From CBFHMJ01 sp965656875 (GTDB lineage Bacteria > Pseudomonadota > Gammaproteobacteria > Enterobacterales > Alteromonadaceae): a stretch of 64,000 nucleotides of DNA. Location: NCBI GenBank assembly GCA_965656875.1, contig CBFHMJ010000011.1:62001-126000 (forward strand), given 5' to 3'. The notes below the pieces were generated by a model, which ran no database searches, was not told the origin of the DNA, and worked only from the letters and a program-made list of their open reading frames with translations. The position numbers and the translations under genes were made by a program. Position 1 is the stretch's first letter. Each line of letters starts with the position of its first letter. Below, one piece after another: positions 1 to 6,714 of this stretch.

Positions 1-126
1 CGAGAAATCAACGCATTAAAAAAAGAACTTCGCCATAAAGAAAAAGCCTTAGCTGAAGCAGCTGCCTTGTTGGTGTTGAGAAAAAAGTTGAGAGCCTTTT
101 ACGGGGAAGAACCCGGGGACGATTAA
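1..126 (+). pseudogene. IS3-family transposase OrfA, 3' end only
   Basis: The window opens inside a reading frame encoding 41 residues that match the C-terminal helix of IS3-family OrfA proteins (KEKALAEAAALLVLRKKL, then an acidic end GEEPGDD and stop). OrfA normally carries the HTH and leucine-zipper part of the transposase. The orfB frame starts in the -1 register across the orfA stop, the usual IS3 arrangement for programmed frameshifting. The 5' part lies outside the window, so I cannot say whether orfA itself is intact. Its partner is broken, so the element is dead unless complemented. Confidence 0.8.
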
Positions 127-486
127 CCTCAACCGATGAAAGGCACCGCCTGATTGCGCTTATACACGAAGCCCGCCAAAACGGATGCAGACTGATGCGA
201 GAACAGTGCTTTAGTCAGCCACTGGTTCTGCATTCAGATAACGGTGCCCCCATGAAATCATTGACGCTAAAAGCGAAAATGGAAGAGCTGGGCATAACGC
301 CATCCTATAGCCGTCCACGGGTTGAGACCTTCGTTAACTGGTACAACAGCGAGCATAAACACAGTCGTCTGAATTAAAGTGTTGATGGCGCACAAAAGAC
401 AAAGGCCAGAGCGCTGGTCACGAAATGTCAGGAACTGTGAGCCAGTCTCAGAGGTGCATCTGAATCCAGAGAAAGAAGCTGCTTGA
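123..486 (+). pseudogene. IS3-family transposase OrfB relic with internal deletions
   Basis: The -1 frame after orfA reads LTSTDERHRLIALIHEARQ, the start of an IS3 OrfB. It then jumps straight to the integrase core motif VLHSDNGAPMKS (one catalytic Asp) and GITPSYSRPRV. It jumps again to the C-terminal ETFVNWYNSEHKHSRLN and a stop at 375-377. Further C-terminal sequence (RWSRNVRNCEPVSEVHLNPE) continues in another frame from 412 to 486. An intact OrfB is about 270-290 aa; here the N-terminal middle and the stretch between the second Asp and catalytic Glu regions are missing. The deletions keep frame at first, then a frameshift follows. No transposase activity is expected. Confidence 0.82.
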
Positions 487-575
487 GAATTAAGCAAGTA
501 GTGACAACCACCCTGAAAAACGCCGCGACATGAAGATGAATTTGAGGTTTAACACGTTATTTCATTTAAAAATCG

Positions 576-1625
576 TTATCTTAGTTCTTTAATATTTTTT
601 AGAGATGGGCCTGATAAAAACCGCTCAAAACTCTCCGCAAGACGTTCAGTTTCCCGTAAGACTTTTTGCCAGTATGGGATGCGAACGTCCGGTGTCAGCT
701 CGGTGAAATCTTTACGATCCGGAATTTTGCTAAATGGCAGGGCCTGAATAAAGGCGTCGGATGGCACCAGCATCACGATATTGTCGTAATTTTCCCGGGC
801 AACACTCCTTTTTAATGATTTATCAAACCAGCCTGCTTTGGGTTGGGCGTTGAAATGTGGGTATAACACCAGTCCATCTTGCCGGGCGAGTTGAATATCG
901 AAGTGGTAATCAAGAATACCGCCATCCCGATACATGCCTTTTGGTGCGCCAGGAATATCGCGAATGCCTTGCATCACCAACGGAATAGAGCCGGAGGCGA
1001 GTAGGGCGCTGCTCAGATTGTCGGTGGTTAAATCAATGTAGTGAGTCGTGAACTGACAAGGATCTTTAATGGTCAGTTCGCTGGCTGGGTGTTTAAACAC
1101 ATAGCGTTCGTACTGGCCGTTAAGTAGGCGGCGGTCGATACGATTTGCCACATAACTTTTCACCAACCCGGCTAATTGAGTGAGCTTGCGTTCTGTACTG
1201 ACCAGGCCGTTGGCTTTGTTCACCAGAAAATGGGCTTTAAACACCGGGTTACTGATAATCTCCGCCGCGCCGTTCTCCCCCAACATGTAATCAAGCAATT
1301 CCACGGCTTTACCGGTGATTTCGCCTGGTGTGGCGTTAGCAGAGTAAACGGTTTCTGAGTAGGACTGCGCCATGCGAGAAACGGCGGCAACCGGGTCGTT
1401 TTGGGCAAAACAGGCGGAACGAAACGCGCCAGCGGAAGAACCGACTAAATCTAACGGCGTGGTTCGTCCGGCAAAAAATTCACCGAACAGGTATTTGTCG
1501 AGACCAAATAACGAAAACCACTTAGGACCACCGCTAGCACCTAAAAAGGCAGTAAACAGTGATTGATCAAAGCCGTGTTTTTTGATGGTTTTCAGTGCGG
1601 AGGGGCCTGCGTAGATGTCTAACAA
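576..1625 (-). CDS. Patatin-like phospholipase family protein
   Basis: A 349-aa serine acyl hydrolase, probably cytoplasmic or membrane-associated since no signal peptide is seen. It has the patatin elements in order: glycine-rich oxyanion loop GASGG (residues 29-33), nucleophile elbow GSSAG (Ser64) and the DGG motif supplying the catalytic Asp (Asp234) of the Ser-Asp dyad. It likely releases fatty acids from phospholipids or other lipids; the substrate is not deducible. The start appears to be TTG at 1625, preceded on the minus strand by AGGA at normal spacing. It is a single gene facing away from the Fic gene and is separated from the IS3 relic by about 90 bp. Confidence 0.85.
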   Translation of the reverse strand: MLDIYAGPSALKTIKKHGFDQSLFTAFLGASGGPKWFSLFGLDKYLFGEFFAGRTTPLDLVGSSAGAFRSACFAQNDPVAAVSRMAQSYSETVYSANATPGEITGKAVELLDYMLGENGAAEIISNPVFKAHFLVNKANGLVSTERKLTQLAGLVKSYVANRIDRRLLNGQYERYVFKHPASELTIKDPCQFTTHYIDLTTDNLSSALLASGSIPLVMQGIRDIPGAPKGMYRDGGILDYHFDIQLARQDGLVLYPHFNAQPKAGWFDKSLKRSVARENYDNIVMLVPSDAFIQALPFSKIPDRKDFTELTPDVRIPYWQKVLRETERLAESFERFLSGPSLKNIKELR

Positions 1626-1730
1626 GGTTAATTCCTGTTCCCGGGTTGATAGGTTGGTTGGGGATAATCTATGGATTTTTCAGGATTGTCAAAAAAGAAA
1701 AAATCAGGGGATGTTTTGTCTGTGTCTGGC

Positions 1731-1813
1731 TTATTCACCTCACTTAATGAGGTGAATAATTTGCTAATCGCCTCATTAAGTGATTTGATTAGGCTATCTA
1801 TTCACCTCATTAT
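1731..1813. promoter_or_regulatory. Operator cluster upstream of the Fic gene
   Basis: A perfect inverted repeat TTATTCACCTCA (1731-1742) and its complement (1748-1759) flank a 5-nt centre. An inverted copy CCTCATTAAGTGA lies at 1771-1783 and a third direct half-site TTCACCTCATTA at 1801-1812, ending 18 nt before the Fic start codon. All share the core CACCTCATTA or its complement. This looks like a multi-site operator, plausibly for the C-terminal helix-turn-helix of the adjacent Fic protein. Confidence 0.6.
1785..1813 (+). promoter_or_regulatory. Possible sigma-70 promoter for the Fic gene
   Basis: TTGATT (1785-1790) and CATTAT (1808-1813) are 17 nt apart, and the -10 lies within the third operator half-site. 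Transcription would begin only a few bases before the ATG at 1830, consistent with the lack of a clear ribosome binding site. Box matches are only moderate. Confidence 0.35.
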
Positions 1814-1829
1814 GTAGACATTATCTGAT

Positions 1830-2927
1830 ATGTGGATTTGGCAGCAGGCGAACTGGCCGGAATTTTTCTGGGATAACGTTACGATCATGCCGTTATTGCA
1901 GGAAGTTCGATTGAATCAGGGGATATTAATTGGCAAGGCGAAAGGGCGGAGCTTATCTGAGCATGAAGCGATGTTGAGTACCTTGTTGGCGAATATTGTT
2001 CATTCCAGTGCGATTGAAAGTGAAAAACTGAATGCTGCATCAGTGCGTTCGTCGTTGGCGAGAAAGCTGGATATTCGTGAAGACAAGCCGTTTCCTACGT
2101 CCCGTCAAACTGACAATCTGGCCGATATGATGCTGGATGCGGTGCTGAATTTTGATTCTCTGTTAACGCTGGAGCGTTTGCTGGGCTGGCATGAGGGATT
2201 GTTTCCTGAAGGTTATACTTTGTTTAATCCCATTCAGGGTGGCGTGTTGCGTGGCGACTCGCCGATGCAGGTGGTATCCGGCCGACTGGATAAGCCGACC
2301 GTGCATTTTGAGGCACCGGGTCGGGATTCGTTGGAGCAACAACTGGCGGCATTTGTTGCCTGGTTTAATGATTCGCGACATGAGGCGACGCTGGACCCGT
2401 TATTACGAGCTGGTATCACGCATCTTTGGTTTATTACATTGCATCCATTTGATGATGGTAACGGGCGTATCACTCGTTTATTAACGGATTTGGCACTGGC
2501 ACAGGCGGAGAATCAGTCGATTCGATTGTACGCGATGTCAGTTGCTATTCTGGATGAACGTAAGGCGTACTATCACCATCTGGAAACGACCCAAAAAGGT
2601 GATCTGAATATCACTCGCTGGCTGAGCTGGTTTTTGAATACGCTAAACACGGCGATTAAACAGGTGTTGAAGGATATCGACCAGGTGGCATTTAAAACTG
2701 CATTTTGGCAGTCGGTTGATCAAACTCGACTAACGACCGAGCAGGTGAAAGTCTTGAATCGGTTGTTAGCGGGAGATTTTCCTGAAGGGATAAATACCAG
2801 CCAGTATCATAAAGTGGCAAAAGTGAGTAAAGCGACAGCCACGCGGCATCTGGCATTGCTGGTAGAACTGGGGTGTCTGGTAAAACAAGGCGGGGGACGG
2901 AGTACTCGCTATGTCATAGGAACCTGA
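1830..2927 (+). CDS. Fic family protein with C-terminal winged-helix region
   Basis: A 365-aa protein. Residues 1-80 resemble the Fic N-terminal domain and contain the inhibitory-helix type motif SSAIES (Glu63). The Fic core carries HPFDDGNGR (catalytic His205) followed by ITRLL, so it is predicted to transfer AMP from ATP to a hydroxyl side chain of a target protein. The last 70 residues, with SQYHKVAKVSKATATRHLA, look like a winged helix, as in Fic proteins that bind their own promoter. Length and architecture are typical of class II (self-inhibited) Fic proteins, so it may be a one-gene toxin/regulator. The operator cluster immediately upstream fits autoregulation. The target protein is unknown. 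Confidence 0.88.
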   Translation: MWIWQQANWPEFFWDNVTIMPLLQEVRLNQGILIGKAKGRSLSEHEAMLSTLLANIVHSSAIESEKLNAASVRSSLARKLDIREDKPFPTSRQTDNLADMMLDAVLNFDSLLTLERLLGWHEGLFPEGYTLFNPIQGGVLRGDSPMQVVSGRLDKPTVHFEAPGRDSLEQQLAAFVAWFNDSRHEATLDPLLRAGITHLWFITLHPFDDGNGRITRLLTDLALAQAENQSIRLYAMSVAILDERKAYYHHLETTQKGDLNITRWLSWFLNTLNTAIKQVLKDIDQVAFKTAFWQSVDQTRLTTEQVKVLNRLLAGDFPEGINTSQYHKVAKVSKATATRHLALLVELGCLVKQGGGRSTRYVIGT

Positions 2928-2951
2928 TTGTTCAGGCTTCACTGCTTTTTT

Positions 2952-2985
2952 AAAAAAGGGGCCGTGCCTGGCAACCCCTTTCTTC
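2952..2985 (+). terminator. Probable intrinsic terminator after the Fic gene
   Basis: Stem AAAGGGG (2955-2961) pairs with CCCCTTT (2975-2981), followed by a short T-rich stretch. It lies 28 nt past the Fic stop. The U-tract is interrupted, so efficiency is uncertain. Confidence 0.5.
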
Positions 2986-3079
2986 GTTGTTCGTTCACTC
3001 AGCTCTGTTTATTAACCTACTCCAATCATCCACTGACTCTGATCATCACTGACTAAGCTACGCTGAGTTGAGTCCTCGC

Positions 3080-4123
3080 TTATTTACTCACCTTGTTATT
3101 CAGTGTTCCAGATGACCGATCACAAATCACCGCATGAATTTCAGCCAGTACTGAAAGAGCGATGCTTTCCGGTGTTTCGCCGCCGATATCAAGTCCTATC
3201 GGGCCGGAGAGATTGCAGGGCATGTCGGACAGTTTGATGGTGCTGCGTTCGATGACTTGTTCTTTTCGGTGGACCGGGCCGAGTACGCCAATATACGCGA
3301 GCGGTAGCTGATGCAAGGCTTTCAGGCCGTCGGCGTCGAAGGTGACGCTGTGGCTCATCAGGATCACGGCGGTCACGTTATGTTCTGCGGCAAAGGTGGT
3401 GAGCTCGCTAATCGGGCCGCTCAAAATGTTGTCGGCCTGACTGAAGTACGCACGGCGGGCGTTGGCCGGGCGAGAGTCCCAGACGGAGACAGACCAGCTC
3501 ATTTGCTTTGCCATCATTGCCATCGGGCGAGCGTCATAACCGCCGCCAACGATTAATAAGTGGGGTTCGGGGTAGACCTGAGTTTCAAGCCAGGTGTCGC
3601 CATCGCGTTGCACCAGTGTCGCTTTGCGATTCATGGACCATTGGGCTTGCGAGTTGGCCGGAGCGGATTCAAACCGGGCGGCGGGAGCGTCGGCTCCGGC
3701 GGCTACTTTCTGATAATACACGCCACTTTGGTGTGTGGTAATGGCGTGATAGAGAGTATCGAGCGCCAGGAAATTGTTATCGGCGGTCACGGGTTGTAGC
3801 AGGATATGGACAATACCACCGCAGCCAATGCCAAGCTGGAAAGAGAGATCGTCGTCGTCGGTGGAGTCGTAGGTGAGGGTTTTACAATGGCCTGAATCAA
3901 TGACGATTTTGGCGTGGCGTTGAATATCGCCTTCGAGACAACCGCCAGACAGTAGCCCCAGTTGGCGGCCATCTGATGAAAACATCATCATTGCGCCGGG
4001 CTTGCGGTAGCAGGAGCCTTCGGTTTTATACACGGTGCCCAGTACCCAGTCGGTGGTTTCACGGTCGGGATACCAGTTCGCTAAAATGCTGTTCAGCGAG
4101 CCGGACATAAAAGTAGCTGACAT
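3080..4123 (-). CDS. XdhC/CoxI family molybdenum-hydroxylase maturation protein
   Basis: A 347-aa XdhC-like protein. The N-terminal half has the XdhC/CoxI signature (GTVYKTEGSCYRKPGAMM and GLLSGGCLEGD). The C-terminal half is a Rossmann-like XdhC_C domain with a GGGYDARPMA nucleotide-binding loop. Family members bind molybdenum cofactor, promote its sulfuration and insert it into xanthine dehydrogenase/aldehyde oxidase-type enzymes. Its likely client is the IorAB-like hydroxylase encoded at 6250-8949, from which it is separated by the SatD/DUF3307 pair on the same strand. Stop at 3080; ATG at 4123 with a purine-rich stretch upstream. Confidence 0.88.
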   Translation of the reverse strand: MSATFMSGSLNSILANWYPDRETTDWVLGTVYKTEGSCYRKPGAMMMFSSDGRQLGLLSGGCLEGDIQRHAKIVIDSGHCKTLTYDSTDDDDLSFQLGIGCGGIVHILLQPVTADNNFLALDTLYHAITTHQSGVYYQKVAAGADAPAARFESAPANSQAQWSMNRKATLVQRDGDTWLETQVYPEPHLLIVGGGYDARPMAMMAKQMSWSVSVWDSRPANARRAYFSQADNILSGPISELTTFAAEHNVTAVILMSHSVTFDADGLKALHQLPLAYIGVLGPVHRKEQVIERSTIKLSDMPCNLSGPIGLDIGGETPESIALSVLAEIHAVICDRSSGTLNNKVSK

Positions 4124-4347
4124 AGTGTGCGTTTCTTCCTGATTGTATGCGAGAGTGAGTGGCGGATCATTATGGTGGAATCAGTGATTTATGGATGACC
4201 TGATTCTCTTTATTTTATGCCTGATCCTGCCGGTCAGTGTAATCGCTGACGTTTTTATTACTTTAACGTTAAGAATAAGTGAAGTCACCGATTCTGGTAA
4301 CCCCGTTGCCAGCACGAATCCGGCGATTAATCGTAACGGGCTATCGT

Positions 4348-5091
4348 TCATGCCAGAGCTGTGACACTGGTTTTAATCGCTAACCCTATGACAGAAGTAA
4401 TAGTGACAGACAATAATGAGCCCAGTAAAACATATTCAGTTAGTTGATGTTTATTCTTGTTATTAAGATCGCCAAATCTGAAAATAGATTTAGCTGCCAG
4501 GATAAAACCGATAACAGCGAACTGACCGATGATTGAAAAGGTGAGTATCAAGGTTCTTTCCAGGTATCCGATAACTTCTCCGCCAGAAATCAGCCCTTTG
4601 TTGCTGTCATCCAGCTCCGGTGTGTACTTTTTCAGAATAGAACCAATCACGATTGAAACGGGCTTAAGGATAATGATATAGCCGAGCATGATCAGCAGAT
4701 TTTTTTCAGTAAACAGTGAGTCGGTCAGGCTGGACCATGACCACTCAGTCTGTAATGCATGTTGAGCGACCCAGGCCAGAACGGCGATATGAGCGAGTTG
4801 ATCGAGGATGAGATAACTCAGGCTTTTTGGTTTGTAGGTTTTGAAAAGATCAATGGCCCAGTGTGAAATGCCAACAATGGCAAACAAAGACAATATGGAG
4901 CGCCAGTCGGTGGTGATGAATAAGAGCGGTATGAGCGAAACGATTGCCTGGCAGGCCGAGTGATAAAACAATTTGAGAGATTTGGCGTGTTTTTTATTTT
5001 TGTCTTTCACCCAGTCGGCAGGTTGCCAATAAAAATCGACTAAGAAGTGGAGTACCAGAAGTGATAAAAGGAGAGTTAAAAACGTATTCAA
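4348..5091 (-). CDS. DUF3307-family membrane protein
   Basis: A 247-aa polytopic inner-membrane protein. The N-terminal helix LLSLLVLHFLVDFYWQPADW with ADWV..K and a following FYHSACQA match the DUF3307 signature. Further hydrophobic segments cover roughly residues 55-85, 90-115, 130-155, 185-210 and 220-245. Its ATG overlaps the stop of the SatD-like gene by 4 nt, so the two are translationally coupled and probably act together. The biochemical role of the family is unknown. Confidence 0.72.
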   Translation of the reverse strand: MNTFLTLLLSLLVLHFLVDFYWQPADWVKDKNKKHAKSLKLFYHSACQAIVSLIPLLFITTDWRSILSLFAIVGISHWAIDLFKTYKPKSLSYLILDQLAHIAVLAWVAQHALQTEWSWSSLTDSLFTEKNLLIMLGYIIILKPVSIVIGSILKKYTPELDDSNKGLISGGEVIGYLERTLILTFSIIGQFAVIGFILAAKSIFRFGDLNNKNKHQLTEYVLLGSLLSVTITSVIGLAIKTSVTALA

Positions 5092-5735
5092 AAGAAAAAT
5101 TCCCTTACTTTTTTTGAAAATAAATCAACATAGTCCGTTATGAGCTTCAGATTTGCGGTGTGCATTGAACGATGGACTGATACTCTGCTCACATCCAGTA
5201 TTTCAGCGACTTTCTTTTGTGTCAGAGACTCATTATTTCTGAGTAACACATGCATAATTTCACACTGACGTATGGTCAGTTCAGATACCTGATGATCCAG
5301 GTAGCGCGTCAGTAGTTCGAATTGCTCATTGAACGTAGAGTTGGGTGTGGTGATTTTTATCGTCTCTGATGTCATTTCATTGAGTGTCCTCCCTGATAAG
5401 GTAAATGAATCACCGGTAGAATTGCCCGGGTAATGCCTGAATGAGACATCTTTCCCGATGCCGATACTCACTCTGCAATCATACCCCTTATTTATTTGTC
5501 TAAGCCCGGTTTTTATGAGCAAGGCGTATTTTGCAGCATGTTCCGCATCATACACCAGTACCTGGAATGAGTCGCCTCTGTTTATTTCAAAATGGTTATT
5601 TTTATACAGTGAACAAACAAAGGTTAATTCATTACGTAAGGTGTACAGTAAATCTTCGTATTCACCATGAGATAACGTGGTAGAACCAATAATATCACCC
5701 GATAATACAGCGACAGGCTTATCCTGTTCTTTCAT
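5088..5735 (-). CDS. SatD-like protein with C-terminal helix-turn-helix
   Basis: A 215-aa protein. Residues 7-120 resemble SatD-type proteins: VAVLSGDIIGST near the N-terminus, INRGDSFQVL around residue 50 and RVSIGIGKDVSF after it. This layout resembles a nucleotide-cyclase-like fold, but I see no proven catalytic set. Residues ~150-200 (LTIRQCEIMHVLL, then SLTQKKVAEILDVSRVSVHR) form a sigma-region-4/LuxR-like HTH. It is first gene of a two-gene operon with the DUF3307 protein. The HTH plus the five-site palindrome array directly upstream suggests autoregulation. The function of this pair is not established. Confidence 0.65.
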   Translation of the reverse strand: MKEQDKPVAVLSGDIIGSTTLSHGEYEDLLYTLRNELTFVCSLYKNNHFEINRGDSFQVLVYDAEHAAKYALLIKTGLRQINKGYDCRVSIGIGKDVSFRHYPGNSTGDSFTLSGRTLNEMTSETIKITTPNSTFNEQFELLTRYLDHQVSELTIRQCEIMHVLLRNNESLTQKKVAEILDVSRVSVHRSMHTANLKLITDYVDLFSKKVREFFF

Positions 5736-5770
5736 GTTGCTTTTTCTCTATAGTCGATGATGCTCATTAC

Positions 5771-5799
5771 ATAGTAACCTATTTATGTTACTTATCCAA
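5771..5799 (-). promoter_or_regulatory. Candidate promoter of the SatD-like/DUF3307 operon
   Basis: On the minus strand TTGGAT (complement of 5794-5799) and TACTAT (complement of 5771-5776) are exactly 17 nt apart, 36 nt from the ATG at 5735. The first palindrome of the array (5773-5792) covers the spacer and -10, so a bound protein would block or remodel RNA polymerase. Confidence 0.45.
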
Positions 5800-5908
5800 T
5801 AAGTAACCTGTTTATGTTACTTACTCAATAAGTAACCTGTTTATGTTACTTACTCGATAAGTCACCTGTTTATGTTACTTATTCGATTAGTAACCTGTTT
5901 ATGTTACT
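5773..5908. repeat. Five palindromic operator-like repeats, 29-bp period
   Basis: Copies of a 20-bp interrupted palindrome AGTAACCTGTTTATGTTACT begin at 5773, 5802, 5831, 5860 and 5889, each exactly 29 bp after the last. They are separated by 9-bp variable spacers rich in A/T. Copies differ by single bases (A for G in copy 1, C for A in copy 4). The arms AGTAAC/GTTACT are inverted. The spacers are far too short for CRISPR. Position over the satD promoter argues for an operator array. Confidence 0.85.
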
Positions 5909-5934
5909 AATCGCTGGCTTCATCACTAAAAAAC

Positions 5935-5950
5935 TGTGAGAATTTTCACA
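5935..5950. promoter_or_regulatory. 16-bp near-perfect palindrome, possible operator
   Basis: TGTGAGAATTTTCACA is a palindrome with one mismatched pair. It lies in the 340-bp region between the divergent satD and iorA-like genes and could be a binding site for a regulator of the hydroxylase genes. Apart from this and the operator array I see no other clear signal in 5909-6235. Confidence 0.3.
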
Positions 5951-6249
5951 CTTTCCTACCACAACATGCCTCCAATTCTATGCACTTCATCTTTCATCAG
6001 GCCATCCAGGCAAGGTACTCATCTGAGGCCTATACTTGTTCTGGTCTGCCCGCTTTCCGGCTGTTGGGATAATCAGGCAATAATTCAGTAGAAACGTGCA
6101 ACGAAGGATAGACGAGCGCTGGCTATACTCCTGCCAGTGCGAAATGCGTTTTCAATCGAACCGTGACTAACTCGTTTGAGTCGTACTCGCATCCCGTAAA
6201 ACTGGTCAACACAATCAACAACAGATTGACGCAAACAAGAGGTGTATTC

Positions 6250-6711
6250 ATGGCCGTAAACATAAAAATAAATGGCGACGTTAAAACGGTGGATGTGAGT
6301 GACGACACGCCATTGCTGTGGGTGATTCGGGACGAGTTACAACTCACCGGCACAAAATTCGGATGTGGTATGGCAATGTGCGGCGCATGTACCGTGCATG
6401 TTGATGGACAACCACAGCGCTCCTGCGTTACGCCGATTAGTACCGTTAAGGGCAAAAACATTACCACGATTGAAGCGGTTGAAGGCCGTGAAGCAAAAGC
6501 CATTAAAGCAGCATGGGAAGCGTTAGATGTGCCGCAATGTGGCTACTGTCAGTCCGGGCAGATCATGAGTGCTGTCGGGGTCTTAAAAGCGCACCCGAAT
6601 CCGACAGATGACCAGATTGATGCTGGTATGGGTGGCAATGTATGCCGTTGTGCAACCTACGACCGAATTCGAAAAGCCATCCATCAGGCTGCTGATGAGT
6701 TGAAGGGGTAA
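6250..6711 (+). CDS. Molybdenum hydroxylase small subunit, [2Fe-2S] (IorA/CoxS-like)
   Basis: A 153-aa ferredoxin-type subunit that passes electrons from the molybdenum site. The N-terminal plant-type [2Fe-2S] cluster motif is CGMAMCGACTVHVDGQPQRSC-like (cysteines near residues 41, 46, 49 and 61). The C-terminal cluster has CGYCQSGQ and GNVCRCATYDR. I start it at ATG 6250 because AAGAGGTG lies 5 nt upstream and homologues begin with this MAVNIKINGD; an upstream in-frame ATG at 6163 has no such support. It has no signal peptide and probably leaves the cell with its Tat-signal partner encoded 3 nt downstream. Confidence 0.9.
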   Translation: MAVNIKINGDVKTVDVSDDTPLLWVIRDELQLTGTKFGCGMAMCGACTVHVDGQPQRSCVTPISTVKGKNITTIEAVEGREAKAIKAAWEALDVPQCGYCQSGQIMSAVGVLKAHPNPTDDQIDAGMGGNVCRCATYDRIRKAIHQAADELKG

Positions 6712-6714
6712 GGC

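Noticed and set aside
4263..4272. Palindrome TTAACGTTAA between DUF3307 and XdhC genes
   Set aside because: Short A/T-rich palindromes are common by chance and no promoter evidence accompanies it.
5773..5908. Array of five repeats as a CRISPR
   Set aside because: Spacers are only 9 bp, repeats are 20-bp palindromes over a promoter and no cas gene is nearby; an operator array fits better.
6163..6249. Upstream ATG at 6163 as the start of the [2Fe-2S] subunit
   Set aside because: The extra 29 residues do not resemble the family and lack a good ribosome site, whereas ATG 6250 has AAGAGGTG at proper distance.
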